NCBI GenBank assembly: GCA_903861005.1
Contig: CAIOSP010000068.1
Span: 62,001 to 126,000 of the forward strand
Reading direction: 5' to 3'
Length of the DNA stretch: 64,000 nt
DNA from: an uncultured Pseudomonadota bacterium
GTDB lineage: Bacteria > Myxococcota_A > UBA796 > GCA-2862545
Every line of letters begins with the position of its first letter. Position 1 is the first letter of the stretch. This document shows positions 54,558 through 63,857 of the stretch, in pieces. A model generated the notes under the pieces. That model was not told where the DNA came from and did not search any database. It saw only the letters and a program-made list of their open reading frames with translations. A program made the translations under genes and the position numbers.

Positions 54558-55310
54558 ATGCGACACTCTGCCCAACACCTCACCTTCCTCCTCGTGACCG
54601 CCGGCCTCGGCGGGTGCGCCGCGTCCCACGCGATCGCCCCGCTTGAGAAGGGGCAGTCCGGGATCACCTCGTCGATCGGCGGACCCTTCGTCCAGTACGG
54701 TTCGGCGCCCATCCCACTGCCCATCGTCTCCGTTGGCTACCGCTACGGCATCGACGGTCACACGGACGTGCACGGGTCGGTCTACCTGACGCAGCTCGCG
54801 CTGTTCAAGGTCGGCGGCTTCGACGTGGGCGTCGCGCGGGAGCTCCTGACGGCGGACGGCCCGCGCCCGCGCATCATGGCGGACCTCAACACCCACTGGT
54901 TCTTCGGCGACCGCGCCAAGACCGGCCCCGACGGCGGCTTCCGGTTCTTCCCGGACCTCTCGCTGGTGGCCACCTGGGATCTGGGCCGCGCCAAGCACCA
55001 CCTCTACGTGGGCGTGGACAACTTCTTCGAGGTCGCGCCCAGCTTCCGCTACTACCCGACGCCCATCCTGGGGACGGAGCTCAAGGCCAGCAAGGGCTTG
55101 GGCATCCAGCTTGAGCTCGGCTGGAACGCGTTCTGGAAGGACACCCTGCCGGTGAACCCGGTGTGGTACGGCCCCGGAAACCTGGGCGCTGTCTCGGTGA
55201 AGATCGGCTTCAACGGCTACTTCCCGACCACCAAGAAGCACTCGTCCAAGCAGGCGGCCCCAGACCCGGTCGTCGCAGAGCCCGCCGCGGCTCCGATGGA
55301 GGCGCCATGA
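54558..55310 (+). CDS. Lipoprotein with barrel-like domain
   Basis: 250 residues from ATG 54558. Lipobox Cys20 (TAGLGGC). Strands alternate through the mature part: IVSVGYRYGIDGHTDVHGSV, FDVGVARELLT, RIMADLNTHWFFG, FFPDLSLVATWDLGRAKHHL, GIQLELGWNAFW, AVSVKIGFNGYF. The pattern is that of a small outer-membrane barrel. A charged Pro/Ala tail follows. Its TGA overlaps the ATG of the hydrolase gene (ATGA, 55307-55310), so both are co-translated. Not recognised beyond this. Confidence 0.65.
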   Translation: MRHSAQHLTFLLVTAGLGGCAASHAIAPLEKGQSGITSSIGGPFVQYGSAPIPLPIVSVGYRYGIDGHTDVHGSVYLTQLALFKVGGFDVGVARELLTADGPRPRIMADLNTHWFFGDRAKTGPDGGFRFFPDLSLVATWDLGRAKHHLYVGVDNFFEVAPSFRYYPTPILGTELKASKGLGIQLELGWNAFWKDTLPVNPVWYGPGNLGAVSVKIGFNGYFPTTKKHSSKQAAPDPVVAEPAAAPMEAP

Positions 55311-56140
55311 ACAAGCTGATCTTCGTCGCGGGCGCCCTGTCGCTCGCGTCCGCCTGCATGAGCCTCGACGGCATGGTCGCCCCCGGCGAGCAGCTCGACG
55401 CCTACGACCTCCCCACCGACGTCATCCCGGCGGACCTTCAGGAGATCGTCTCCTTCGAGTCCGGCGACGGCGCCAAGCTCTACGGCATGTGGGCTCACCA
55501 GCCCACGTCCAAGCCGCCGCTGATCTGGATCCACGGCAACGGCGGCTCGTTCCAGGCCGACTTCCAGCGCGTGGAGTTCTACTGGGGCTGGCAGGACTAC
55601 GACGTCTTCGCCCTCGACTACCGCGGCTACGGCATGTCGGACGGCCCCGCCGAGCGCGACGGCATCCTGGAAGAGGACGGCCTGGCGGCGGTCCAGTACG
55701 TGTCGGACACCACCGGCGTGCCCCCCGAGGAGATCCCCTGGGTGGCGCTGTCCCTGGGTGCCGCCGTCGCGGCGCACACCTCCGACGAGATCCCGGCGCG
55801 CGGCATCGTGCTCGAGAGCATGTTCGCGTCGACCGATCGCCTGCTCGACGAAGGCAGCGGCCTGGACCTGCCCACCGGCTGGTTCTTCACGGACGAGTGG
55901 AACAATGTGGAGGCGGTGTCCCACGCCATCTCGCCGGTGTTCGTCATCCACGGCCTCGCCGATGACTTCATCGATCCCAAGTTCGGCCGTGAGGTCTACG
56001 CCGCGGCGCCCGATCCCAAGCAGCTCTGGCAGCCGCCTGGCGTGAACCACTCGGACTCCATCGAGGTGGTGCCGGACGAGTACACGCAGAAGGTGAAGGC
56101 CTTCTTCGCCGACCCCGACGGGGACCCGTCGACGCCTTGA
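55307..56140 (+). CDS. Alpha/beta-hydrolase lipoprotein
   Basis: 277 residues, lipobox Cys17 (LASAC). PPLIWIHGNGGSFQADFQ holds the oxyanion HGNG motif, ALDYRGYGMSDG is the next family block, S149 in ALSLGAA is the probable nucleophile, D219 or D220 in HGLADDFID the acid, and H248 in GVNHSD the base. It is similar to BEM46/YfhR-type serine hydrolases. As a lipoprotein it works in the envelope, on an ester or acyl substrate that is not known. It is coupled to the barrel-like lipoprotein before it, and the phosphohexomutase gene follows after 17 bases. Confidence 0.88.
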   Translation: MNKLIFVAGALSLASACMSLDGMVAPGEQLDAYDLPTDVIPADLQEIVSFESGDGAKLYGMWAHQPTSKPPLIWIHGNGGSFQADFQRVEFYWGWQDYDVFALDYRGYGMSDGPAERDGILEEDGLAAVQYVSDTTGVPPEEIPWVALSLGAAVAAHTSDEIPARGIVLESMFASTDRLLDEGSGLDLPTGWFFTDEWNNVEAVSHAISPVFVIHGLADDFIDPKFGREVYAAAPDPKQLWQPPGVNHSDSIEVVPDEYTQKVKAFFADPDGDPSTP

Positions 56141-56157
56141 GAGTGTAGGGAGAGGGC

Positions 56158-57879
56158 ATGGACATCGACGCGCTGCGGGCTGCCGCGACCGCTTGGGTCG
56201 CGCTCGCGCCTGCTGACGACGAACCCGAGGCGGTGACTGAGATGCTCGCGCGTGGCGACGACGCCGCGCTGCGCGAGCACTTCGGCGCCACGCTCGACTT
56301 TGGCACCGGCGGCATGCGCGGTCGCATGGGGCCGGGCACCAACCGCATGAACCGGCTGATGATCCGGCGCGTGACGTCCGCGCTCGCGCACGTGCTCGCG
56401 CAGACCCGGCCCGGCGCGAGCGACCAGGGCGTCGCGGTCGCCTACGACGCTCGGCGTCGCTCCGCCGCGTTCGCCGAGGAGGCCGCGCTCGTGCTGGCCG
56501 CCGCGGGCTTTGTGGTCCACCTGTCCCCGACGCCCGAGCCCACGCCGGTCTTGGGCTTCGCCACCACGTTCTTGGGCGCGGCGGCCGGCATCATCATCAC
56601 CGCCAGCCACAACCCGGCGGCCGACAACGGCTACAAGGTGTTCGACTGGCGCGGCGCGCAGATCGTCGAGCCCTTCGACACGGACGTGTGCGCCACCATG
56701 CTCGCGTCCAGCGCGTCCATCGCGGTGGCGGACGACGCCACGCGCGCGCGCCGGGTGCGCCTCTGGCCCAGCGATCTGCTCGGCGCCTACCACGCGGGCG
56801 TGCAGGCCGTCCGGATCCGCAAGTCGGCGCCGCTGCGCATCGTCTACACGCCCGTGCATGGCGTGGGCGGCATCCCCGCGCTGCGGGCGCTGCGCGACGC
56901 AGGCTACGCGCACGTGTCCCCCGTGCCAGAGCAGCTTGAGCCGGACGCCCGCTTCCCGACGGTGCCGTTCCCCAACCCTGAGGAGCCCGGCGTCCTGGCG
57001 CTGGCGATGTCGCTGGCCTCGCGCGAGCACGCCAACCTCATCCTCGCGAACGATCCGGACGCGGACCGCCTCGCGGTCGCGGTCCCCGATCGCCGCGGCG
57101 GCTGGCGCCAGCTGTCGGGCAACCAGGTCGGCGTGCTGCTGGCCAACGACCTGCTCTCCCGCGATCGGCGCAGCGAGAAGGACCTCGTCGCCACGACGAT
57201 TGTGTCGACCGCCATGGTCGCGCGCATCGCCGCCCGCTACGGCGCGCGCTGCGTGGAGACGCTGACCGGCTTCAAGTGGATCGCGCAGGCGGCGCTCGCG
57301 CACGAGGCGAACGGCGGTCGCTTCCTGTTCGGGTTCGAGGAGTCGATCGGCTACACGGCCGGCACCCTCGTGCGCGACAAGGACGGCATCTCTACGGCGG
57401 TGCTCGTCGCAGACATGGCGGCGGCCTGGCACGCGCGCGGCCTGTCGCTCGCAGACGCGCTGCAGTCGCTCTACCAGACGCACGGCCTGCACGTGTCGCG
57501 CCCGGTGAGCCTCAAGCGGCCTGGCTTGGACGGTCTCGCGGAGATCCGCGCCGCCATGAAGCGCCTGCGCAGCGCCCCGCCGCTTCACCTGGGCGGACGC
57601 GCGGTCGTCGGCTCGCGCGACGTGCTCCACGGCGTCGGCACACGCGCGGACGCCAGCACGTACGCGCTCGACCTGCCCGCCAGCGACGTGCTCGCGTTCG
57701 AGCTGGAGGACGGCAGCCGCGCGCTCATCCGTCCGTCCGGCACCGAGCCCAAGATCAAGCTGTACCTGGAGGCGCGCGAGGCGCTCGCCGACGCCGAGGC
57801 CTGGGAGGACGCCGAAGAGCGCGTCGCCCCTGCGCTGATCGAGATCGAGAAGGACCTGCGCGCGGCGGCCGGACTCTAG
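56158..57879 (+). CDS. Phosphoglucomutase/phosphomannomutase family protein
   Basis: 573-residue alpha-D-phosphohexomutase. The phospho-Ser is S150 in TASHNP, Mg2+ is bound by D299, D301 and D303 (DPDADR), the sugar loop is GFEESIGY, and RPSGTEPKIK binds the phosphate. FGTGGMRGRMGPGTNRMN at the start and the overall length match the PGM2/PgcA type rather than the shorter GlmM or AlgC type. It interconverts hexose 1- and 6-phosphates for glycogen, cell-wall or exopolysaccharide synthesis. Its stop overlaps that of the convergent hybrid kinase (CTAG, 57876-57879). Confidence 0.93.
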   Translation: MDIDALRAAATAWVALAPADDEPEAVTEMLARGDDAALREHFGATLDFGTGGMRGRMGPGTNRMNRLMIRRVTSALAHVLAQTRPGASDQGVAVAYDARRRSAAFAEEAALVLAAAGFVVHLSPTPEPTPVLGFATTFLGAAAGIIITASHNPAADNGYKVFDWRGAQIVEPFDTDVCATMLASSASIAVADDATRARRVRLWPSDLLGAYHAGVQAVRIRKSAPLRIVYTPVHGVGGIPALRALRDAGYAHVSPVPEQLEPDARFPTVPFPNPEEPGVLALAMSLASREHANLILANDPDADRLAVAVPDRRGGWRQLSGNQVGVLLANDLLSRDRRSEKDLVATTIVSTAMVARIAARYGARCVETLTGFKWIAQAALAHEANGGRFLFGFEESIGYTAGTLVRDKDGISTAVLVADMAAAWHARGLSLADALQSLYQTHGLHVSRPVSLKRPGLDGLAEIRAAMKRLRSAPPLHLGGRAVVGSRDVLHGVGTRADASTYALDLPASDVLAFELEDGSRALIRPSGTEPKIKLYLEAREALADAEAWEDAEERVAPALIEIEKDLRAAAGL

Positions 57880-59603
57880 ACGCTCCGCAGCGCCTTGTGC
57901 AGCGCGTCGCGGACGACGGGCTTCTCCAAGAAGCCAGTGACGCCCGCGTCTTCGCAGGCGTGGCGGTCGTCGTCGAACGCGTTCGCGGTCATCGCGATGA
58001 TCGGCAGGTCGACGAACTGCATGTCGTTGCGGAGCCTGCGGGTGGCCTCGATGCCGCCGACCCGCCGCATGCGCACGTCGACCAGGACGACGTCCGGATG
58101 GAACACGCGCGCCGCCTCGACGATCGTCTCGCCATCGCCGATCAACTCGACCGCGTGACCCAGGCCCTCCAGCATGGAGCGGATCACGAGCTGATTGACC
58201 TCGTCGTCCTCGGCGACCAGCACGCGCAGCGCCGCGATGCTCGGGCCCTTGTTCGACGTGGACTCCGTCGGGTCGTCCTCCACCGTGGCGTTCACGAGCG
58301 GCAAGCGAACCCAGAACGTGGAGCCGGCGCCCACGCGGCTCTCGACCTCGAGCGTGCCGCCCATGGCCTGCACGAGCAGGCGCGAGATCGACAGGCCGAG
58401 GCCCATGCCGCGGTCGACGGGGGGCTCTTCGGGATCCACGAACGGGGAGAAGATGGCGTCGAGGCGCTCGCGGGCGATGCCGACGCCGGTGTCCGACACC
58501 CACAGCACCAGCGTGTCGCCGCGGGCGCGGACGCTTAGGGACACCGTGCCCGACTCGGTGAACTTCACCGCGTTGGCCACCAGGTTGATCAGCACCTGAC
58601 GGATGCGGGCCGGGTCGCCGCGCAGGCGCGCGGGCACGTCGGTGCTCACGTCGACCACCAACTCCAGGCCTTTGCCGCGCGCCTCCGGCTCGAACAGCGC
58701 GACCACCTGCCGCGCGAGCACGTGCGGGCGGAAGGCGCGGTTGCGGAGCTCGATGGTGCCGGCGTCCAGGCGTGCGGAGTCCAGCAGGTCGTCGAGCAAG
58801 GCCAGCAACGCGCCGCCGGTGGTGCGGATGGTCCGGATCCACTCGGTCTGCTTCGGATCGAGCTTGGTGTCGGCGATCGCGTCCGCCAGACCCAGGATGC
58901 CGGTCATGGGCGTGCGCAGCTCTTGGCTCACGCTCGCGAGGATGCTCGACTTGGCGCGGCCCGCGGCCTCGGCGCGCGCCAGGGCCTTCTCGTCGCCGGC
59001 GTGCTGCGCGTGGATGTCGAGCATGGCGCGCTCGCGTGTGTACGCTGTCATCAGGTGCACGAGCGCAGACAACACCACGATCACGGAGACGTCGAGGGGC
59101 ACCTCGTACATCGGGGTGTGGGTCGCGGGGAGCAGGCCTCGCGCACCCGCCCAAAGCTGCACGCCGATGAGCGCGATGAGCGCGATCAGCGACCCCAGCG
59201 CGCCGCTCGGCCCCGTCACCGCCAGGGCGACCGCTGGGTAGAGCGGCAGCCAAACGGTATACACAGAGCCCATCCCGCCGCCTACGGTGAGGGCGATCGC
59301 CATCTCGACCAAGGCCAACAGGTTGAACAGCATCCCGGTCAGGCGCAGGTTCCGGGTCGACCGGTAGATCAACGGGAGCGCGGCGAACCCAAAGAAGCCT
59401 ACCCAGAGGCTCAGATCCATCGCCACGAGCTTGAACGCGTGCGACGCGATGTACGACGTGGCGCAGAGGGCCGACACCGTCGCGGACGACACGACCATTG
59501 CGCGAGCCCGGGTCCGCTCGGTAGACGCTCGAGCCGCCACGTCCTGCGGGAGGAGTCGGTCAACCTTCGGGAGAAGCCAGCGTTGAGGGGCCTTGATGTC
59601 CAC
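57876..59603 (-). CDS. Hybrid histidine-kinase-like protein lacking the phospho-accepting His
   Basis: 575 residues, GTG start directly after the stop of the upstream paralogue (GGAG nine bases before). About six membrane helices (35-185) form the sensor. The dimerisation helix reads ILASVSQELRTPMTGILG: Gln227 (codon CAA, 58925-58923) stands where the phospho-His should be. The ATPase part seems intact (LINLVANAVKFTESG, VSDTGVGIA, GMGLGLSIS), and the receiver domain has its acidic pair (AEDDEVN), phospho-Asp (VLVDVRM) and Lys (LEKP). It may regulate its neighbour in a heterodimer or pass on signals without autophosphorylation. Convergent with the phosphohexomutase. Confidence 0.9.
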   Translation of the reverse strand: MDIKAPQRWLLPKVDRLLPQDVAARASTERTRARAMVVSSATVSALCATSYIASHAFKLVAMDLSLWVGFFGFAALPLIYRSTRNLRLTGMLFNLLALVEMAIALTVGGGMGSVYTVWLPLYPAVALAVTGPSGALGSLIALIALIGVQLWAGARGLLPATHTPMYEVPLDVSVIVVLSALVHLMTAYTRERAMLDIHAQHAGDEKALARAEAAGRAKSSILASVSQELRTPMTGILGLADAIADTKLDPKQTEWIRTIRTTGGALLALLDDLLDSARLDAGTIELRNRAFRPHVLARQVVALFEPEARGKGLELVVDVSTDVPARLRGDPARIRQVLINLVANAVKFTESGTVSLSVRARGDTLVLWVSDTGVGIARERLDAIFSPFVDPEEPPVDRGMGLGLSISRLLVQAMGGTLEVESRVGAGSTFWVRLPLVNATVEDDPTESTSNKGPSIAALRVLVAEDDEVNQLVIRSMLEGLGHAVELIGDGETIVEAARVFHPDVVLVDVRMRRVGGIEATRRLRNDMQFVDLPIIAMTANAFDDDRHACEDAGVTGFLEKPVVRDALHKALRSV

Positions 59604-61352
59604 CTATTCGAGCTCCTGCGTCAGCGCGTCGAGCGAGCGTTGTAGTGAATCTCGGGTCACCGGTTTGGATACCATGCCGTTCATGCCCGCGTGCATGCAT
59701 TGTTCGTGTTCTCCCGGCACAGACCCCGCCGTCAGCGCCAGCACGGGGAGTCGCTTGAAGCGCGGGTCGCGACGCAGGCGGCGCGTGGCCTCCAGGCCGC
59801 CCAGGCCGGGCATCTGCACGTCCATCAGCACGAGATCCGCGTCGAACGTTCGCAAGCGGTCGAGGGCGTCTTGCCCGTTGCCGACCACCACGACCGAGTG
59901 CCCGATCGACTCCAGCATGGTCCGCACGACCATCTGGTTGAGGAGATTGTCGTCGGCGACCAGCACCTTCAGTCGGACCCGGGGCGGCGAGAGCGTGACC
60001 TCGGTGTCCGTGGGGTCGTCGAGCGTCGCCTCGACCAGGGGGAGGGCGACCACGAACGTGGTCCCGACGCCGACGTGGCTCTCCACGGTGACGCGCCCGC
60101 CCATCCGCTCCGCGAGCAGCCGGACGATCGACAGGCCGAGGCCCGCGCCGTGCCCGCCGTCGCGCTTGGGGTCGAGCTGCAGGAAGGGCTTGAAGACGTC
60201 CGGGAGGCGGTCGGCGGGGATCCCGGCGCCGGTGTCCTGGACGCCGATGCACAGCATGCCGTCGTCCATCCACGCGCGGATGGAGACCTCGCCGCGGACC
60301 GTGTACTTCACGGCGTTTCCGAGCAGGTTCACCAAGATCTGTCGGAGCCGCGCCGGGTCGCCTCGCATGCGCTCGGGGACCTCCGCGTGGACCGTCGCGT
60401 GGACCGTGATCGACTTGGCGGCGATCGGCGCAAACAGGGCGGCCACCTGCTCCAAGAGCTTGGCCGGGTAGAAGGGTATGTCGCACAGCGGCATCGCGCC
60501 TGCGTCCAGGCGGGTCGCGTCCAGCAGGTCGTCGACCACCGTGAGCAGCGCCTCGCCTGTGCCGCGGATGGTGCGGACCCACGCGGTCTGACGGGCGTCC
60601 AGCGGGGTCTCCGACAGCAGATCGGCCAAGCCGAGGATCCCGGTCATCGGGGTGCGAACCTCGTGCGAGACGCTGGCCATCAGGTGGGTCTTGGCGCGGC
60701 TCTCCGCCTCAGCGATGGTCCGGGCGTGCGCCTCGGCCGCCCGCTGTTGCGCAAGCTCCGCGCGGCTCTGGCGTCGCGCGGTCGACACCACCAGCAGCGT
60801 CAGCACCGCGAGCGTCGACTGCAGCGCGATGCCCAGCGCGCGCGACCGCGCGTCTTCCGACATGGGCCCGTAAACGTCTTGCTCCATCGCCGCGATCCAC
60901 GCCGCCATCGCGACAACGATCACGGCAAACGCAGACCACGCGGCGCGGTGGTTCTGCGTCACCAACACGCCCAGCGGCATGGCTGAGATCCAGGGCGCCA
61001 GCGGAGAGTCCAGACCGCCGGTCACCGTGATGGCGGTCACGAACCCGGCGATCGCGACCGCGGACAGGACGTGCGCCGCCACCCCGAGCGGAAGCCCACG
61101 GCGAAACGCCACCATCAAGCCGATCAACAGCGCCGCTGTGACCAGGACGATCGTGGCCGTGCCCTCCGTGGGGTGGGTGGCGGCCAGCAGCACACCTGCG
61201 GCCACGTCCGTGCCCAGGAACACCAGCGCCGTGACCACGAAAGCGCGCCCCGCCTGCAGCGTCTTCACGTCGGACCTGTCGATCCAGCCCGGCGGCGCCG
61301 TCATCGCGACGGCACGGTCGACCAAGCCGGAGCTTGTCCTGGCTACGTCCAT
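59604..61352 (-). CDS. Hybrid sensor histidine kinase / response regulator
   Basis: 582 residues with about six membrane helices (32-195), a linker helix, and the complete dimerisation and ATPase domains: H230 in MASVSHEVRTPMTGILG, LVNLLGNAVKYTVRG, VQDTGAGIP, GAGLGLSIV. The C-terminal receiver has DDNLLN, the phospho-Asp in LVLMDVQMPG and Lys in VSKPVT. It is a close paralogue of the following gene, with which it abuts (stop TAG then GTG), so the two likely act together. No separate DNA-binding output is encoded nearby. It is divergent from the ABC transporter. Confidence 0.95.
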   Translation of the reverse strand: MDVARTSSGLVDRAVAMTAPPGWIDRSDVKTLQAGRAFVVTALVFLGTDVAAGVLLAATHPTEGTATIVLVTAALLIGLMVAFRRGLPLGVAAHVLSAVAIAGFVTAITVTGGLDSPLAPWISAMPLGVLVTQNHRAAWSAFAVIVVAMAAWIAAMEQDVYGPMSEDARSRALGIALQSTLAVLTLLVVSTARRQSRAELAQQRAAEAHARTIAEAESRAKTHLMASVSHEVRTPMTGILGLADLLSETPLDARQTAWVRTIRGTGEALLTVVDDLLDATRLDAGAMPLCDIPFYPAKLLEQVAALFAPIAAKSITVHATVHAEVPERMRGDPARLRQILVNLLGNAVKYTVRGEVSIRAWMDDGMLCIGVQDTGAGIPADRLPDVFKPFLQLDPKRDGGHGAGLGLSIVRLLAERMGGRVTVESHVGVGTTFVVALPLVEATLDDPTDTEVTLSPPRVRLKVLVADDNLLNQMVVRTMLESIGHSVVVVGNGQDALDRLRTFDADLVLMDVQMPGLGGLEATRRLRRDPRFKRLPVLALTAGSVPGEHEQCMHAGMNGMVSKPVTRDSLQRSLDALTQELE

Positions 61353-61376
61353 CTGTTCCCCCCCCGGGGACCCGGT

Positions 61377-61410
61377 CGTGCTACCGATCGGTCACGTCCA
61401 GACTAGCACG
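61377..61410. promoter_or_regulatory. Inverted repeat in divergent control region
   Basis: CGTGCTA (61377-61383) and TAGCACG (61404-61410), perfect 7-base arms 20 bases apart, between the hybrid kinase start (61352) and the ABC transporter start (61522). A candidate binding site for a dimeric regulator; no consensus promoter was recognised around it. Confidence 0.3.
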
Positions 61411-61521
61411 GTTGCAAGCGGAGTCCGGCCAATTGTGGCGCAGCAGGGTCGACGGTGTCGTCGCGGTCGGGATCCTGGCCACGGCGGCGACGCGACGATC
61501 CCAACACGTTACCGTCCGAGC

Positions 61522-62241
61522 ATGGTGAACGTCGTCGAAGTCGAGGGTCTGACCAAGGTGTACGACGGCGCACCGGCCGTCGAGGACCTGTCCTTCGCGC
61601 TGCCTGCCGGGCGGGTCTGCGGCATGGTCGGTCCGAACGGGGCCGGCAAGACCACCACGCTCCGCATGCTGTGCGGCATCCTTCGCCCCACGCGAGGCTC
61701 CGTCCGCGTGATGGGACACGACGTGCACCGCGACCCGATCTCGGCCAAGCGCGCGCTCGCCTGGGTGCCCAACGACCCACAGCCGTTCGAGGCGCTGACC
61801 GTCCAGGAGCACCTGGAGTTTGTCGCCAGCACCTGGCAGGTCGCCGACTACCAGACGCTGGCGGAGGCGTTGCTTCGCCGCTTCGAGCTGCTCGACAAGG
61901 CGAACGCGCCCGCCCAGACGCTCTCCACCGGCATGCGGCAGAAGCTGTCGCTGTGCTGTGCGGCGCTGCATCGGCCTGAGCTCTACGTGTTCGACGAGCC
62001 GATGACCGGTCTGGACCCGCTCGCCATCCGTGAGATGCGCGGCTGGGTGCGCGAGGAGGCCGCGCGCGGCGCCACCCTCTTGGTGTCGTCGCACCTGCTC
62101 AGCCTCGTCGAGGACCTCTGCACCGACCTTCTGATCGTGGTGCGCGGCAAGCGCGTGTTCTTCGGGCCCATGGAGGAGGCGCGGAGCCAGTTCTCCGAGC
62201 ACCGGCTTGAGGACCTGTTCTTCCAGGCCACCTCGACGTGA
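61522..62241 (+). CDS. ABC transporter ATP-binding protein
   Basis: 239-residue ATPase of ABC-2 type. Walker A is GPNGAGKTTT, the signature LSTGMRQKLSL, Walker B LYVFDEPMTGLDP, and the switch His is in LVSSHLLS. MVNVVEVEGLTKVYDG is a standard start. It energises export by the membrane protein encoded directly after it, whose GTG overlaps its stop (GTGA, 62238-62241). The substrate cannot be inferred. Upstream frame to 60979 is antisense to the hybrid kinase and was not used. Confidence 0.95.
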   Translation: MVNVVEVEGLTKVYDGAPAVEDLSFALPAGRVCGMVGPNGAGKTTTLRMLCGILRPTRGSVRVMGHDVHRDPISAKRALAWVPNDPQPFEALTVQEHLEFVASTWQVADYQTLAEALLRRFELLDKANAPAQTLSTGMRQKLSLCCAALHRPELYVFDEPMTGLDPLAIREMRGWVREEAARGATLLVSSHLLSLVEDLCTDLLIVVRGKRVFFGPMEEARSQFSEHRLEDLFFQATST

Positions 62242-63857
62242 GCCCCTGGCTCCCTCCGGGGCTGTGGCGGCTGATCCGGGTGCGCATTCGGGCCGCCGGT
62301 CGCGCGCAGCTCAACCGCATGCGGACGCCGTGGGGCGCGCTGTCGGCGCTCGCCACCGTGTTCTTCCTGTTCGCCTGGTTCCTTCCCCGATGGCTGAGCC
62401 CGGACTTCAGCCACCGGATGGACGCCGTGTCGGTGCAGCGCGTGGGGCCGTTTGGCCTGCTGGTCTTGTGGGCCGGTCAGATCACGGTGCGCGGCGGCGG
62501 CGAGGTGCTGGGCTTCGTCCCGGCCGAGGTCGAGCACCTGTTCGCGGCGCCGTACAAGCCGTCCGAGCTGCTGCGCTACAAGGTGACGGTGCTGTTCGTG
62601 ACGTGGTGGCTGGGGGCCTTGCTGCTCACGCCGATCGCGTCGTTCTACGCGCACACGCTGCTGGGCGCGCTCCTGTCGGTGTCGCTGGTGCTGCCGTTCC
62701 TCCAGCTGTCGGCGATGGTGTCGGCGATGGTGCGCGACGGCGGGAAGCGCAGGCCGTGGTTCCGGGTCGCCTTCATCGCGGTCGCCGCCAGCCTGCCACT
62801 GCTCGCGCTGAAGATGGGACCGCACCGGACGCCCGCCATGTGGGCGACGCTGGGCGCCGTGCTCGACGCGCCTATCTCCGGCACGCTGCTGCTCCCGTTC
62901 GCCTCGGCGTCGATCCTGGTGGGGTCGGACAGCCTGGCCGAGGTGCTGCGCGCGGGCGGTGTGCTCGCGGCGGTCGACGTGGCGCTCGTCGTCATCCTGC
63001 TCCTCCTGGGCCGCGGTGAGTGGCTGGAGACGGCGGCCGAGGGCGCGTCGTACATGCAGCAGGTCCGGTCGCGGTACCGCTCTGGCGGCATGTCGACGTT
63101 CGGAACCGTGGGGTCGTGGAGCGTGCCGCGCTTCCCGCGGTGGGGCGGCGCCGGGCCGCTGCTCTGGCGGCGCTTCACCGAGCTGGTGCGCCGTCCGGCC
63201 ACCTTCGCCACGCTGGGCGGCGTGATCCTCCTGGTGGCGGTGCTCGCGGTGGCCTTGCCCGGCGGTCATGGCCAGCGGGAGTCGTCCGCGTACGCGCTCG
63301 CGGTCGCGTCGTTCGTGTGGAGCATGGTGCTTGTCCCTGGCGTGCTGCGCGCGGACTTCCGCGCCGAGCTCGACCAGATGGACCGGCTGCTCGCGCTGCC
63401 CGTGCACCCGGTGGCGGTGGTGGTGGGCGTGACGCTGCCGGTGGCGGTGGCCTCCGCGGCCCTGGAGATGGTGCTGCTGTCGGGCGTTGGGCTCTACATG
63501 CCGAACGTCGGCGCCGAGCTGGCCCCGCTGTTTGTCGTCGTGCCGTCCTTCGCCGCCATGGTGGTGTCGGTCGAGAACATGCTCTTCCTGTTCCTGCCAG
63601 TGCGCGTGGAGTCGGGCGAGGCCGCGCTGCAGTCGGTCGGGCGCAACCTCATCGTGTCGATGCTCGGCTGGGGCATGCAGGGCATCGCATTCGGGCTGGG
63701 CGCGGCCGCCGCGTTTGGCGCCATCTGGGTGACCGGCAACCTGTGGTTCGCGGCCACGGTCGCCTCGGGTGCGCTGCTCGCGTTCACGGCTGGCTGTGTC
63801 CTTGTCGCCGCGTGGCGCCTGCGCCGCTTCGACCCCAGCAAGCACGTCCCGCGCTAG
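62238..63857 (+). CDS. ABC transporter permease (putative ABC exporter)
   Basis: 539 residues, GTG start overlapping the ATPase stop. About ten to twelve membrane helices, among them ALSALATVFFLFAWFLP, LLGALLSVSLVLPFLQLSAM, ILLVAVLAVALPGG and IAFGLGAAAAFGAIWV. The stretch GFVPAEVEHLFAAPYKPSEL, between helices, is typical of the putative ABC exporter permeases in which a cytoplasmic loop contacts the ATPase. It forms the transporter with 61522-62241. Its TAG overlaps the stop of the convergent partial gene in CTAG (63854-63857). Confidence 0.85.
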   Translation: MSPWLPPGLWRLIRVRIRAAGRAQLNRMRTPWGALSALATVFFLFAWFLPRWLSPDFSHRMDAVSVQRVGPFGLLVLWAGQITVRGGGEVLGFVPAEVEHLFAAPYKPSELLRYKVTVLFVTWWLGALLLTPIASFYAHTLLGALLSVSLVLPFLQLSAMVSAMVRDGGKRRPWFRVAFIAVAASLPLLALKMGPHRTPAMWATLGAVLDAPISGTLLLPFASASILVGSDSLAEVLRAGGVLAAVDVALVVILLLLGRGEWLETAAEGASYMQQVRSRYRSGGMSTFGTVGSWSVPRFPRWGGAGPLLWRRFTELVRRPATFATLGGVILLVAVLAVALPGGHGQRESSAYALAVASFVWSMVLVPGVLRADFRAELDQMDRLLALPVHPVAVVVGVTLPVAVASAALEMVLLSGVGLYMPNVGAELAPLFVVVPSFAAMVVSVENMLFLFLPVRVESGEAALQSVGRNLIVSMLGWGMQGIAFGLGAAAAFGAIWVTGNLWFAATVASGALLAFTAGCVLVAAWRLRRFDPSKHVPR

